Source of the DNA: Photobacterium frigidiphilum
Lineage (GTDB): Bacteria; Pseudomonadota; Gammaproteobacteria; Enterobacterales; Vibrionaceae
DNA: 34,432 nucleotides
Reading direction: 5' to 3'
NCBI RefSeq assembly: GCF_003025615.1
Contig: NZ_PYMJ01000048.1
Coordinates: forward strand, 1-34,432
Each line of letters opens with the position of its first letter. Position 1 is the first letter of the stretch. A program made the translations under genes and the position numbers. Of the stretch, positions 23,500-31,471 are shown one piece after another. The notes under the pieces are model-generated. The model saw only the letters and a list, made by a program, of their open reading frames with translations, had not been told where the DNA came from and did not search any database.

Positions 23500-23641
23500 A
23501 TGGTAAGGAATTTCAATATTCCTTACCATGAACAGAGGCTGGCACTCGCTGACTCTTTTTCACCGCTGTTATTGCCAGCACTTCTTTCGTCGCCATTCAA
23601 CGCCGCATTATTGAACAGATATGGCCTTTTTCTCGTCATTT
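23500..23641. repeat. Direct repeat, copy 1 (about 142 bp)
   Basis: It begins with a hairpin (ATGGTAAGGAAT and its complement, six-base loop) directly after the H-NS-like gene. It is repeated with scattered substitutions at 23736-23877, 236 bases on. The shared part includes CGTCGCCATTCAACGCCGC. No coding frame is conserved between the copies. Confidence 0.85.
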
Positions 23642-23735
23642 GAATACACCTATCCCGTACCGGCCATCAGGCCGGCATCATACTCGCCTGTACCAACGTC
23701 GAAGCTGTCAACTCTGAGAGCGGCGTTCCGGCTCG

Positions 23736-23877
23736 ATGGTAAGGAATTTCAATATTCCTTACCATGAACATAGGCTAGCGCAAACTGACTATTTTTCACC
23801 TCTGTTATTGCCCGCACTTCTTTCGTCGCCATTCAACGCCGCATTATTAAACAGATATTGCCTTTTTACCGTCATTT
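23736..23877. repeat. Direct repeat, copy 2 (about 142 bp)
   Basis: The initial 30-base hairpin is identical to that of copy 1; the rest differs at roughly one base in ten. Between the copies lies a 94-base spacer with a short GGCC-rich hairpin (CCGGCC/GGCCGG near 23661). A further imperfect hairpin (14-base arms, one mismatch) follows at 23878-23908. The block may be a decayed small mobile element or a structured RNA; nothing decides this. Confidence 0.85.
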
Positions 23878-24044
23878 ATGGATAGGAATCTGAAAGATTG
23901 CTATCCATCAAGAAAAGATCAATGCAAAATGTCATTTTGACCTTTTTCATTATGGATGAATCAAAAAATGAGGGGATTCGGAGTGAATTGAAGGCGTTAT
24001 GACCACAAAAGCAGTTTTCGAATAGATCTTCCCTGATTACTAAC

Positions 24045-24397
24045 TTAAATTGACCTCTGTAAAACGATATTTTCTATCGCTGACACCAATCGACCTACCT
24101 TCAACCCTGCTATAAAACCCGTAAACACCATTCGAGCACCACACAAAATGCATTTGAAAGGATCAACTTTCAAGAACGCTTTCATCATCGCGACAAAACC
24201 AAAGGTTTTAGCCGCTACGACCTCTTGCCCTAGCTGTTTATATATCAATGGCAGCAAACTTCCACGTAAGCGATTTGATAAAAAACCAAAATAACGTACC
24301 ATTTTGAAGTGCTTTTCGGGCACATGGCTCAATATTCTCAGCATCATTTCTGTTTGGCTCGGGTTTAATGTAATGAACCATCCCACTCCATAGACAT
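24045..24397 (-). pseudogene. IS91-family transposase, C-terminal fragment
   Basis: About 118 codons remain. The segment ILSHVPEKHFKMVRYFGFLSNRLRG, then LLPLIYKQLGQ, is the C-terminal region of IS91/IS801-type rolling-circle transposases, and CILCGARM is the late cysteine pair seen in that group. The catalytic HUH and tyrosine part is absent. The upstream end is cut by the left end of the IS110/IS1111 element; the frame continues a few codons into it by chance. The non-coding DNA at 23910-24044 could hold the terminal sequence of the element. Confidence 0.75.
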
Positions 24398-24412
24398 AAT
24401 GACCCCACGAGG

Positions 24413-24490
24413 TGCTAGCCTCCAAGATCGTGGGTTAGCTTGACGCCAGAGCCATAATTAGTGTGAAAACAACTAAACTGGAGGCTAGCA
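24413..24490 (+). promoter_or_regulatory. Fold-back inverted repeat covering the transposase ribosome site
   Basis: TGCTAGCCTCCA (24413-24424) is the exact complement of TGGAGGCTAGCA (24479-24490). The second copy contains the GGAGG ribosome site and the A of the ATG. A transcript entering from outside would fold and hide the start, while one starting inside would not; several insertion sequences use this device. Confidence 0.7.
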
Positions 24491-25644
24491 TGAACAACGA
24501 TACCATAGTTTTCATTGGCTTAGATACTCACAAATCCTTTATACAAGTCGCAGTTCTACAAGGTCATCGTGGAGCAAAACCTGACCATTTAGGCCGAATT
24601 AAGTCCAATAAGTCGGCGTTAATTAAACTCGCACAACAGTTACAGTCTAAATATCCAAAAGCCACACTCCATTTCATCTATGAAGCTGGGCCATGTGGGT
24701 ACTGGACATACCGCTTACTTACCAGTCTTGGTCACTGCTGTTATGTTATCGCCCCTTCACTTATTCCAAAAAAAACAGGCGACCGAGTAAAAACGGACAA
24801 ACGCGATGCAGCAAAACTGGCAAAGCTTTTTAAGGCCGAAGAGCTGACTCCTATCTACGTGCCAGAGGCGGAAGATGAAGCCATTCGAGATCTTTCCCGA
24901 GCCCGAGAAACTGCGATGAAGGACTTAAAAGATGCGAAGTTCCAACTAAAAGGTTTCCTTCTTCGTAATAACATTCAAGCTACGGTAAACGATAACTGGT
25001 CTAAAAAGCATCTACGGTGGCTAACAGACCTCATTTTACCTCATCATAGCCAGCAAATTGTGCTTCAAGAAATGATCATCACCATCAGTGAGCGAATACA
25101 AAGGTTACAACGACTGGATAATGAACTTCTCCATCAAGTAAAAAACTGGCGCTACTATCCTGTTGTGAAAGCAGTCCAAGCAATGCGGGGCGTGCGACTG
25201 CTCGTCGCTCTGGGCACCATTGCCGAGCTGGGTGATTTACGTCGCTTCGATCATCCCAGAAAACTCATGGCTTACCTAGGGTTAGTCCCTACTGAAAGCT
25301 CGAGTGGTGGGAAAACCAGACGCGGAAGTTTAACCAAATGTGGCAATAGCCGAGCGAGGCGATTACTCATCGAGGGCGCGCACACCTATAGACACAAGGC
25401 GAATATCTCTGTTGAATTGCAACACAGACAAGAAGGTTTGCCTAAGGAGATTGTCGATATCGCTTGGCATGCACAACAGAGGTTATGCCGTCGCTACCAG
25501 CGTTTACTGCAAAAAGGTAAACACCGAAATATCGTCGTCGCCGCGATAGCAAGAGAAATGATCGCTTACATCTGGGCTATCGCAAGAGAAGTTGTCGTGA
25601 GCGAAGTCGATCCAAAAGCTCGAATAGCAAGGCTACCGGCATGA
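24490..25644 (+). CDS. IS110-family transposase (DEDD plus Transposase_20)
   Basis: A 384-aa enzyme. The N-terminal RuvC-like domain shows the acidic residues in FIGLDTHKSF, YEAGPCGYW and KTDKRDAAKLAKLF; the C-terminal domain has RRFDHPRKLMAYLGLVPTESSSGGKTRRGSLTKCGNSRARRLL, with the serine used in catalysis. IS110-family enzymes move an element as a circle, guided by an element-encoded bridge RNA. I chose the ATG at 24490 because of the GGAGG five bases before it; 24463 has no site. The gene is intact and is the only complete transposase among the small elements here. Confidence 0.93.
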   Translation: MNNDTIVFIGLDTHKSFIQVAVLQGHRGAKPDHLGRIKSNKSALIKLAQQLQSKYPKATLHFIYEAGPCGYWTYRLLTSLGHCCYVIAPSLIPKKTGDRVKTDKRDAAKLAKLFKAEELTPIYVPEAEDEAIRDLSRARETAMKDLKDAKFQLKGFLLRNNIQATVNDNWSKKHLRWLTDLILPHHSQQIVLQEMIITISERIQRLQRLDNELLHQVKNWRYYPVVKAVQAMRGVRLLVALGTIAELGDLRRFDHPRKLMAYLGLVPTESSSGGKTRRGSLTKCGNSRARRLLIEGAHTYRHKANISVELQHRQEGLPKEIVDIAWHAQQRLCRRYQRLLQKGKHRNIVVAAIAREMIAYIWAIAREVVVSEVDPKARIARLPA

Positions 25645-25945
25645 GAAAAAAATTAGTGTTATCGCATTGGATGAAGCATCGGGTGTGGCGCAACCACCGA
25701 GGGCGTTAGGACGGCAATAAAGCTCACGCTTTATTGAACCACGAGCATAGACTGAAGCCAGGTGCCACGACGGAACAAGTAAGGTAGGCTCTGCTCATTG
25801 AGTGATGAGTAATCCACGAATATCAGCATGAAAACCGACGAAATTACTTGCTTCATCTATGCGTTAACACTATCTCAAAACAAACGAAAGGCTCTGAAAT
25901 GTAGGAGCAGAAACTTCTATGTTTTTAATTGACAGTGGGGGTCAT
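25645..25945 (+). ncRNA. 3' non-coding end of the IS1111-type element, candidate bridge-RNA gene
   Basis: About 300 bases after the transposase hold no gene but contain structured segments, such as an AAAGC...GCTTT hairpin around 25720-25735 (TAAAGCTCACGCTTTA). In IS1111-type elements the bridge RNA that pairs with target and donor is encoded in this end. The assignment rests on the element type and the size asymmetry; I cannot fold the RNA reliably here. Confidence 0.4.
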
Positions 25946-26538
25946 ATCAACGTCCTGACAACCTGAGCATCCATCGTATTTTTATCGGTGAGTACTGCGC
26001 TTTGAATGAAGTGAGCTTCATCAACAGCAAAATGCGCCTTTCGCCAGCTGCGTTTTGCATTAACCTTATGTTTTTCTTGATGCCATTCATCCTTTCCGAA
26101 TCGCTTGAGCCCCGTTGAATCAATGGCTATTGCAGCAATTTTTTCATCTGGCCTTTCATGCTTTCTAAATCGTGGCACCGTAAGATTAAGTTGCTTCAGC
26201 CGCTTTGATAACAACGTATAGTCAGGGCATTGAAGGTTGTCCATGCCAAGCTTTATCAGTAAGTTTTCAATAAACCCCTGAGCTTGGTGTAGGGGAAGTT
26301 TATACACCAGTCGGATGTAATGGCAGGCTTCGATGGTGTTGTCAGGGTACTTAACAGAAGAGCCGGTACCATCATAAATGCGATCGTCATGTTGCTAATG
26401 TTTGATGATATCGTCAGAAATCCAAATGTCTAACCGCCCGCGTTGCTTGAGCGCCTGATTGTACTCACGATAGTTATTTAAGGCGTAGGTATGCTTCTTG
26501 AAATGATGGCGTTTGGCGTTATTGTATTTGTAAGGCAT
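25946..26538 (-). pseudogene. IS5-family transposase, truncated and with an internal stop
   Basis: From ATG at 26538 the frame reads MPYKYNNAKRHHF...WISDDIIKH, then TAG at 26397-26395, then continues DGTGSSVKYPDNTIEACHYIRL and PLHQAQGFIENLLIKLGM, ending in IAIDSTGLKRFGKDEWHQEK and KRSWRKAHFAVDE. This is the IS5/ISL2-type DDE transposase with its first catalytic Asp in AIDSTG. The stop replaces a probable Trp (TGG to TAG). The C-terminal third is lost at the border of the IS1111-type element. It is non-functional. Confidence 0.85.
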
Positions 26539-27144
26539 TTGTTAAACAGCCAACCTGTATAAATAGATTGGCCATGATAACTGAACTCAGTGTTAATGGA
26601 ATAATTGAGCATTATCTGAGCGCTTCAACAACGCCCAGGCTCATTGACGTCTCGACTAAATGATAACTTTCCGGTGTTCAACACCTGCATCTTCAAGTTG
26701 ATTGGGTATAGACCTCGTGGTTCTACATTGAAAATAAGTAACACAGCATGAAGCCCAACAAAACTTGCTGAGAACACTCTGAATCTTGGGCTTTGAGGTA
26801 GCTTGGGTATACGCTTTGACCTTATAAGCAGTCAATGAATCACAGCCTATAAAAGCGAAAGAAAAGCATTTCATTGTCAATATCTGCTGTGATTTCATAA
26901 AATCAAAAATTTATACAATAAAAAAATACCATTCGCATTTCCCCATAAAAAACACAATATATTTAACCGTCATATCTATTTGAATATAAAGACAAAATAC
27001 AACTGAACGGCTATCGATTATAAAAACATTACCTTTTATACAGTGTCATTTTTTTGACCTGCACTACAGTTATTTCAAAGTAGGATGTAAAACTGAGCGG
27101 TAATATTAATACCACAATGCCGTAGCTTGTAAGAGGGAATAGAA
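26539..27144. other. Gene-free region before the curli operon
   Basis: The first part should include the outer end of the IS5-type element. Around 26660-26715 is the stretch CACCTGCATCTTCAAGTTG followed by ATTGGGTATA, which resembles a dispersed intergenic sequence I recall from Vibrio genomes; this is memory, not a search. From about 26890 the DNA is very AT-rich and should contain the csgD promoter and binding sites for its regulators and H-NS. No individual site can be placed with confidence. An 80-codon minus-strand frame (26656-26898) has no support. Confidence 0.4.
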
Positions 27145-27807
27145 ATGCACAAACAAAAAGACAATAAATTCCTATTTATATCTTGTTCAAGCCTTCAATC
27201 TTCGTTATTCAAGGAATATCTGGAGAAATCACTTGATATCAGTATCGAATGTACAACGTTTGATAAACTGAAAAAGAGCGAGTTGGTTAAATTTAATGAA
27301 GTAACCATAATCATTGATCACACAAAAATCACTGATGATAGCTACGACCAATACATCGATTTTGTTTGTACACATTCGTTAATCACTCAAGAAGTGTTTA
27401 TTAACTCAAAAGATAATATTGATATCGAAGAACTTGCCAAGTGGCCTAATATTGTTGGTATTTTTTTTGAAACAGATGAGCTAAGCACCGTTGTTAAAGG
27501 TATGCGTACTATTATAGACGGTGAACTATGGCTTAGCCGTAAAGTCACGCAACGCTTAATCAGCGCCTATCGCAGTAAAGAACCGATTACACCTAAACAC
27601 GATGCTAAATTAACAACACGTGAAAAAGAAATTATGAAATTATTAGTTTCAGGTGTATCTAATGTTCAAATCGCACAAAAATTATATGTCAGTGAAAATA
27701 CAATAAAAACACACCTTCATAATGTTTTTAAAAAAATAAAAGTAAAAAATAGAATACAAGCCTTTATGTGGGCAAAAAATCATTACTATAACGACATATC
27801 CTCATGA
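27145..27807 (+). CDS. csgD: CsgD-like biofilm regulator (LuxR/FixJ family)
   Basis: A 220-aa transcription factor. Residues 1-130 form a receiver-like domain without the usual phosphorylation site pattern; the C-terminal helix-turn-helix LTTREKEIMKLLVSGVSNVQIAQKLYVSENTIKTHLHNVFKKIKVKNR is close to that of E. coli CsgD, as are WPNIVGIFFE and its neighbours. CsgD switches on curlin genes and cellulose. GAGGG lies nine bases before the ATG. Its stop overlaps the csgE start (ATGA), so it heads the csgDEFG operon as in enterobacteria. Confidence 0.92.
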   Translation: MHKQKDNKFLFISCSSLQSSLFKEYLEKSLDISIECTTFDKLKKSELVKFNEVTIIIDHTKITDDSYDQYIDFVCTHSLITQEVFINSKDNIDIEELAKWPNIVGIFFETDELSTVVKGMRTIIDGELWLSRKVTQRLISAYRSKEPITPKHDAKLTTREKEIMKLLVSGVSNVQIAQKLYVSENTIKTHLHNVFKKIKVKNRIQAFMWAKNHYYNDISS

Positions 27808-28259
27808 AAATTCAATTTATTATCCTATTTGTCATTCACATGGCCTTTACTGGTACGACACACGCAGTCGAAAATGGCGCACCATTAGAAAACAAAGCAC
27901 CACTCGAAAATAAAGATAGCTTAGATGATTTAAATGAAATAAGTGGAGTTGTCATTGATAGAACCATGACACGATTGGGGGCGGATTTTTATTCCATCTT
28001 CTCTCAAATGTTGAATGATAAATATGAAGACTTAACTGAAAATTTAACGGTGAAAGAGAGAGCAACCGCATTATCAGGCAGTATTATTACCATATTTCAT
28101 CGGCAAACACCTATTTACCGTACCGCTTTATCGCCAGGTCGACAGCAAGCAGAAACGAAAGCAGAAGAAGCTGTAAAAGTTGTAGGCTCTTATGTTATTC
28201 GCTGGCGAATTGAACGTTACTTAAAAGACACTTTTGATGTTGGTCATGATGAAATCTAG
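27804..28259 (+). CDS. csgE: Curli export specificity factor CsgE
   Basis: A 151-aa periplasmic protein with a signal peptide (IQFIILFVIHMAFTGTTHAVE). After a short acidic near-repeat (APLENKAPLENKD) comes the CsgE core: VVIDRTMTRLGADFYSIFSQ, LTENLTVKERATALSGSIITIF, and the closing DVGHDEI that matches the enterobacterial LAHDEF end. CsgE caps the CsgG pore from the periplasm and directs curlin subunits to it. It is somewhat longer than the 129-aa E. coli protein because of the N-terminal insertion. It overlaps csgD by four bases. Confidence 0.93.
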   Translation: MKIQFIILFVIHMAFTGTTHAVENGAPLENKAPLENKDSLDDLNEISGVVIDRTMTRLGADFYSIFSQMLNDKYEDLTENLTVKERATALSGSIITIFHRQTPIYRTALSPGRQQAETKAEEAVKVVGSYVIRWRIERYLKDTFDVGHDEI

Positions 28260-28270
28260 GAGGGCGAATC

Positions 28271-28675
28271 ATGAAAGGGAAAATATGTATTCTTGCTTTA
28301 TTGTGCATAAGCGTAACTAAAGCTTCAGCCACGGAACTTGTTTATTCTCCAATTAATCCCAGTTTTGGCGGCAACCCATTAAACAGTAGCCATTTACTCG
28401 GCGTAGCAAATGCCATTAATGACTATAAAGCGCCCATTGATGATTTAGGGATTGAAGAGCAATCCGATCTTGAACGGCTAGCAGCAAGCTTAGAATCACG
28501 ATTAATTAGCCAACTCTTATCTGATGTGGGGGCAGGTAATACTGGGCAATTAACCACAGATGACTTTGTTCTTAATATAGTGGATGACAATGGCAGCTTG
28601 CTGATTCAAATCACGGATAAAGAAACTGGCGAATCATCGACGATTCAAGTTAGCGGTCTAGTACCCGACCAATAA
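28271..28675 (+). CDS. csgF: Curli assembly factor CsgF
   Basis: A 134-aa secreted protein with signal peptide ending TKASATEL. It carries the family start YSPINPSFGGNPLNSSHLLGVANA, whose N-terminal segment inserts into the CsgG barrel as a second constriction, and the conserved end ITDKETGESSTIQVSGL, nearly the same as in E. coli. CsgF couples secretion to nucleation by CsgB at the surface. A GGAGGG site precedes the ATG; it lies 11 bases after csgE and 11 before csgG. Confidence 0.94.
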   Translation: MKGKICILALLCISVTKASATELVYSPINPSFGGNPLNSSHLLGVANAINDYKAPIDDLGIEEQSDLERLAASLESRLISQLLSDVGAGNTGQLTTDDFVLNIVDDNGSLLIQITDKETGESSTIQVSGLVPDQ

Positions 28676-28686
28676 GGATATTCATC

Positions 28687-29523
28687 ATGAAAGCTGTATT
28701 ACTCGGAATTGCATTATTGACGCTATCAGGGTGTTCAATGTCGCTAGGTACTCCCAAAATCAGCAGTGAACCTTCACTTATGGCACGAGGTTCAACATAT
28801 AAAGATCTTGTATCCTTACCTATACCTAAAGGAAAGATTTTTGTATCTGTTTATGATTTCCGAGATCAAACAGGGCAATATAAACCACAACCCAACAGTA
28901 ACTTCTCAACCGCAGTGCCTCAAGGCGGTGCGGCTTTGCTAACCACAGCGCTATTAGACTCAAGATGGTTTATCCCACTCGAACGTGAAGGCTTACAAAA
29001 CCTACTAACCGAACGTAAGATAATTCGAGCAGCACAAAAAAAGGATGAAGCACCCACTAACCATGGTGATTATCTTCCCTCTTTAACCTCAGCCAATATT
29101 ATGATGGAAGGCGGCATTGTTGCCTACGACACCAATGTTAAAACAGGTGGTGCGGGTGCACGATACTTAGGCATTGGAGCATCAGGTAAATACCGTACCG
29201 ACCAAGTCACGGTAAATGTACGTGCTGTTGACGTGCGAAGCGGTAAAATTCTACTGAGCGTTACTACAAGTAAAACCATTTTATCGAAGGAATTACAAAC
29301 AGGCGTATTCAAATTCGTTGATTACAAAGACTTACTTGAAGCCGAACTGGGTTATTCCACTAATGAACCTGTCAACCTCGCTGTGATGTCTGCCATTGAT
29401 GCAGCCGTTGTCCATGTGATCGTTGGTGGTATTAAAACAGGGCTATGGCAACCAGCACGTTCAGAAGACATTAACCACCCAACTATTCAGGCTTATTTAA
29501 GTAAATCATTCCCTATCATGTAA
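28687..29523 (+). CDS. csgG: Curli secretion channel lipoprotein CsgG
   Basis: A 278-aa outer-membrane lipoprotein with lipobox LTLSGC at residues 11-16. The nine-subunit pore is recognisable from GKIFVSVYDFRDQTGQYKPQPNSNFSTAVPQGG, which includes the constriction loop Tyr, Asn and Phe, then DSRWFIPLEREGLQNLLTERKIIRAAQ, ANIMMEGGIVAYDTNVKTGGAGARYLGIGA and NEPVNLAVMSAID. Length and motifs match E. coli CsgG throughout. It is the last gene of csgDEFG and is followed by a terminator. Confidence 0.96.
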   Translation: MKAVLLGIALLTLSGCSMSLGTPKISSEPSLMARGSTYKDLVSLPIPKGKIFVSVYDFRDQTGQYKPQPNSNFSTAVPQGGAALLTTALLDSRWFIPLEREGLQNLLTERKIIRAAQKKDEAPTNHGDYLPSLTSANIMMEGGIVAYDTNVKTGGAGARYLGIGASGKYRTDQVTVNVRAVDVRSGKILLSVTTSKTILSKELQTGVFKFVDYKDLLEAELGYSTNEPVNLAVMSAIDAAVVHVIVGGIKTGLWQPARSEDINHPTIQAYLSKSFPIM

Positions 29524-29577
29524 TTCTCTCTTTATGATTAAATAATACCTGAGATTGATTTCAGGTTCAGTCGCTAG

Positions 29578-29605
29578 CGCCCTTTATCATTTTAAGGGCG
29601 TTTTT
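29578..29605 (+). terminator. Terminator after csgG
   Basis: Arms CGCCCTT and AAGGGCG with a nine-base loop, followed by five T. It closes the csgDEFG transcript. Confidence 0.88.
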
Positions 29606-29720
29606 ATCTTCAATTCTAGCCCCCTCTCACTCATACCATACATCCCTTGATTATGAATACAATCTGATAAGACTCGTAATGAACGAGTGCGTGACCACAT
29701 AAAGATGCCCGTGATTGAAC

Positions 29721-29973
29721 AAACTTAAACCTGAAGATAGTGGTTCACAAGGCTATTTATCAACGCTGCAAGCTCAAGAACTAATAATGTATCTAACAGA
29801 AAATGCGTATCACCATACACACAAAATTATTACGTATGTATGGGAGCGCTAGCAAAGATAAATCAATGCTTTTCATCGATGCAGTGCACCCAACACAAGC
29901 CACCAAAATATCGCATAGTTGGTACGAACTGGACAAGATAAAGTACTTGAAACAACATTTACTTCAAAAGTAA
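29721..29973 (+). pseudogene. IS630-family transposase remnant
   Basis: Two blocks of a once longer gene survive. The first reads KLKPEDSGSQGYLSTLQAQELIMYL then TENAYHHTHKIITYVW and stops; the second, about 25 bases on and in another frame, reads MLFIDAVHPTQATKISHSWYELDK. These are the helix-turn-helix end and the first-Asp segment (FIDAVHPTQ) of IS630-type transposases, with the DNA between deleted. The remainder is missing on both sides. The remnant lies between csgG and csgB; 29974-30229 holds no other gene and must supply the csgBA promoter. Confidence 0.72.
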
Positions 29974-30229
29974 GCGTGATTTTAAAAGAACCATTAAGTT
30001 AATTGGGATATACACTACAACTTTAACCTTACAATAGAATGAGTTACATCTAAACCTAAACTTTCCTATTAGATGACTTTCTTATTTATCACCCTTTTTA
30101 TCATTATTAATGAGTACTTCTCTCAACCAATAACTCACAATAATCCTTCTCAAACCGTAGAAAAGTTCATTTAATTAATACAGATAAATCCGATAATTAA
30201 ATTACAAATTGATTAGTGGCCTGTTAGAC

Positions 30230-30796
30230 ATGAAGTCGTTAAACAAAGTAAACACATTATATTTATCAGGTTTGTTATTCGTAAGTTTAAATAGTCATGC
30301 TTTTTCGGAAGATTTAGCAAGAAATGAATTACGAAACTTATCTGAATTACAATCAGGCTTCGATAATGTTGCCGTCGTTAATCTTAATGAAGCATCAAAC
30401 AGTAATGCAACCATCGTTCAAAAAAGCTTTGGTAATCATAAAGGAAATGCTGCAAAAATAAAACAACAAGGAAATGATAATAACGCAACAATTGGCCAAA
30501 TAGGCAATGGAAACCGTGCCTATATAAATCAAAATGGATATAATAATGAAGCCGCCATTTTACAGGCGGGATTGTATAATGATGGCATCATCATTCAAAA
30601 TGGCGATAACAATACTGCCTACCTTGTTCAAAAAGGTTATGGTAATGAAAAGTTAATTAATCAACAAGACAATAATAACACCGCTTATGTTATAGAGAAA
30701 AGTAATGTTCGTCACTCTGATTATTCTGTTAATCAGGATGGTAACGACCACATTATTATCGTTAATGGTATGAACAAACATATATATGTAAACTAA
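30230..30796 (+). CDS. csgB: Curlin nucleator CsgB
   Basis: A 188-aa secreted protein with a signal peptide (NTLYLSGLLFVSLNSHAFS). The mature part has about six curlin repeats of the N-x-A-x-I-x-Q-x-G-x-x-N type, such as NNATIGQIGNGNRAYINQNGYNNEAAI, with the Gln and Asn ladders that stack in the amyloid core. CsgB anchors at the surface and templates CsgA. It precedes the major subunit gene as in csgBAC. I chose ATG at 30230 because it starts the signal peptide. At 188 aa it is longer than the 151 aa of E. coli CsgB, with an extended N-terminal region and a polar C-terminal tail ending in HIYVN. Confidence 0.85.
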   Translation: MKSLNKVNTLYLSGLLFVSLNSHAFSEDLARNELRNLSELQSGFDNVAVVNLNEASNSNATIVQKSFGNHKGNAAKIKQQGNDNNATIGQIGNGNRAYINQNGYNNEAAILQAGLYNDGIIIQNGDNNTAYLVQKGYGNEKLINQQDNNNTAYVIEKSNVRHSDYSVNQDGNDHIIIVNGMNKHIYVN

Positions 30797-30816
30797 ATCA
30801 TTCTAAGGAAAGTATC

Positions 30817-31470
30817 ATGAATAAGTTAGCATTAGCAATTTCAGCTTTATTAGTTTCTGGTGGCGTAATGGCGAATCCTGGCGACGACAACTCAGCATGG
30901 GTTAATCTGCAATATAGTGATGATAATGATGTAGATATTGTTCAAGTATCATATGGCAATTATGCTGACAATAGAGCAAGAGTAAATATGCATTACAGTG
31001 ACGATAATGATGTAGATATTTATCAACGTGGTACTAAAAATAAAGCAAGAGTAAATATTCATGGTAGCGATCATAATGATGTAGATATCTACCAGCGTGG
31101 TGCAAGAAATGTAAGTGATAATACAATTAGTTATGGTGCAAATCATAATTATATAGATGTAGATCAATATGGTTATGACAACTTAAGCAATATATATATT
31201 AAGAGTGGTGATAGAAATGACGTAGATGTGGATCAAGATGGTGCCCACAATGAATCATATGTCAGCTTACTATCAGAAAATGTCGACCATAACTATATCG
31301 ATATTGATCAAGACGGTCATGAATCTAAAACAACAGTTATTATGAACACAGGCGGAGGTAGTGGTTATACTAACGGCAATGACGTTGATGTAACTCAAAA
31401 TACAAATGATCTGGCTTGGGTAAACCTATATAACTCATCTTATAACGATATTAATATCAGCCAGTATTAA
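30817..31470 (+). CDS. csgA: Major curlin (CsgA-like) with Asp-rich repeats
   Basis: A 217-aa secreted protein: signal peptide MNKLALAISALLVSGGVMAN, then about eight repeats of 20-25 residues. The typical unit is A-R-V-N-x-H-x-S-D-x-N-D-V-D-I-Y-Q-R-G. One Gln per unit and the Q-x-G spacing are kept, but the usual S/N/Q at the start of the strand is replaced by NDVDI or NYIDID, so the protein is strongly acidic. Two units contain D-V-D-Q-D-G and D-I-D-Q-D-G, the calcium-loop pattern DxDxDG. Canonical CsgA is 151 aa with five repeats. AAGGA precedes the ATG, 21 bases after csgB. I am sure of a curlin-like amyloid; calcium binding is inference. Confidence 0.85.
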   Translation: MNKLALAISALLVSGGVMANPGDDNSAWVNLQYSDDNDVDIVQVSYGNYADNRARVNMHYSDDNDVDIYQRGTKNKARVNIHGSDHNDVDIYQRGARNVSDNTISYGANHNYIDVDQYGYDNLSNIYIKSGDRNDVDVDQDGAHNESYVSLLSENVDHNYIDIDQDGHESKTTVIMNTGGGSGYTNGNDVDVTQNTNDLAWVNLYNSSYNDINISQY

Positions 31471-31471
31471 T

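Larger units (their letters stand above)
24399..25945 (+). mobile_element. IS110/IS1111-family insertion sequence, apparently complete
   Basis: The boundaries are set by ATGACCCC at 24399-24406 and its complement GGGGTCAT at 25938-25945, each of which interrupts another transposase gene (IS91 on the left, IS5 family on the right). The element has about 90 bases before its transposase start and about 300 bases of non-coding DNA after it. That asymmetry is the IS1111-type layout. Because the two flanks are from different elements, the insertion point was itself a junction, or a deletion followed. Confidence 0.75.

Noticed and set aside
23491..24044. A CRISPR array.
   Set aside because: There are only two long diverged repeats, not many short repeats with regular spacers, and no cas genes.
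26656..26898. An 80-codon minus-strand frame.
   Set aside because: There is no ribosome site or recognisable motif, and the region resembles intergenic repeat DNA.
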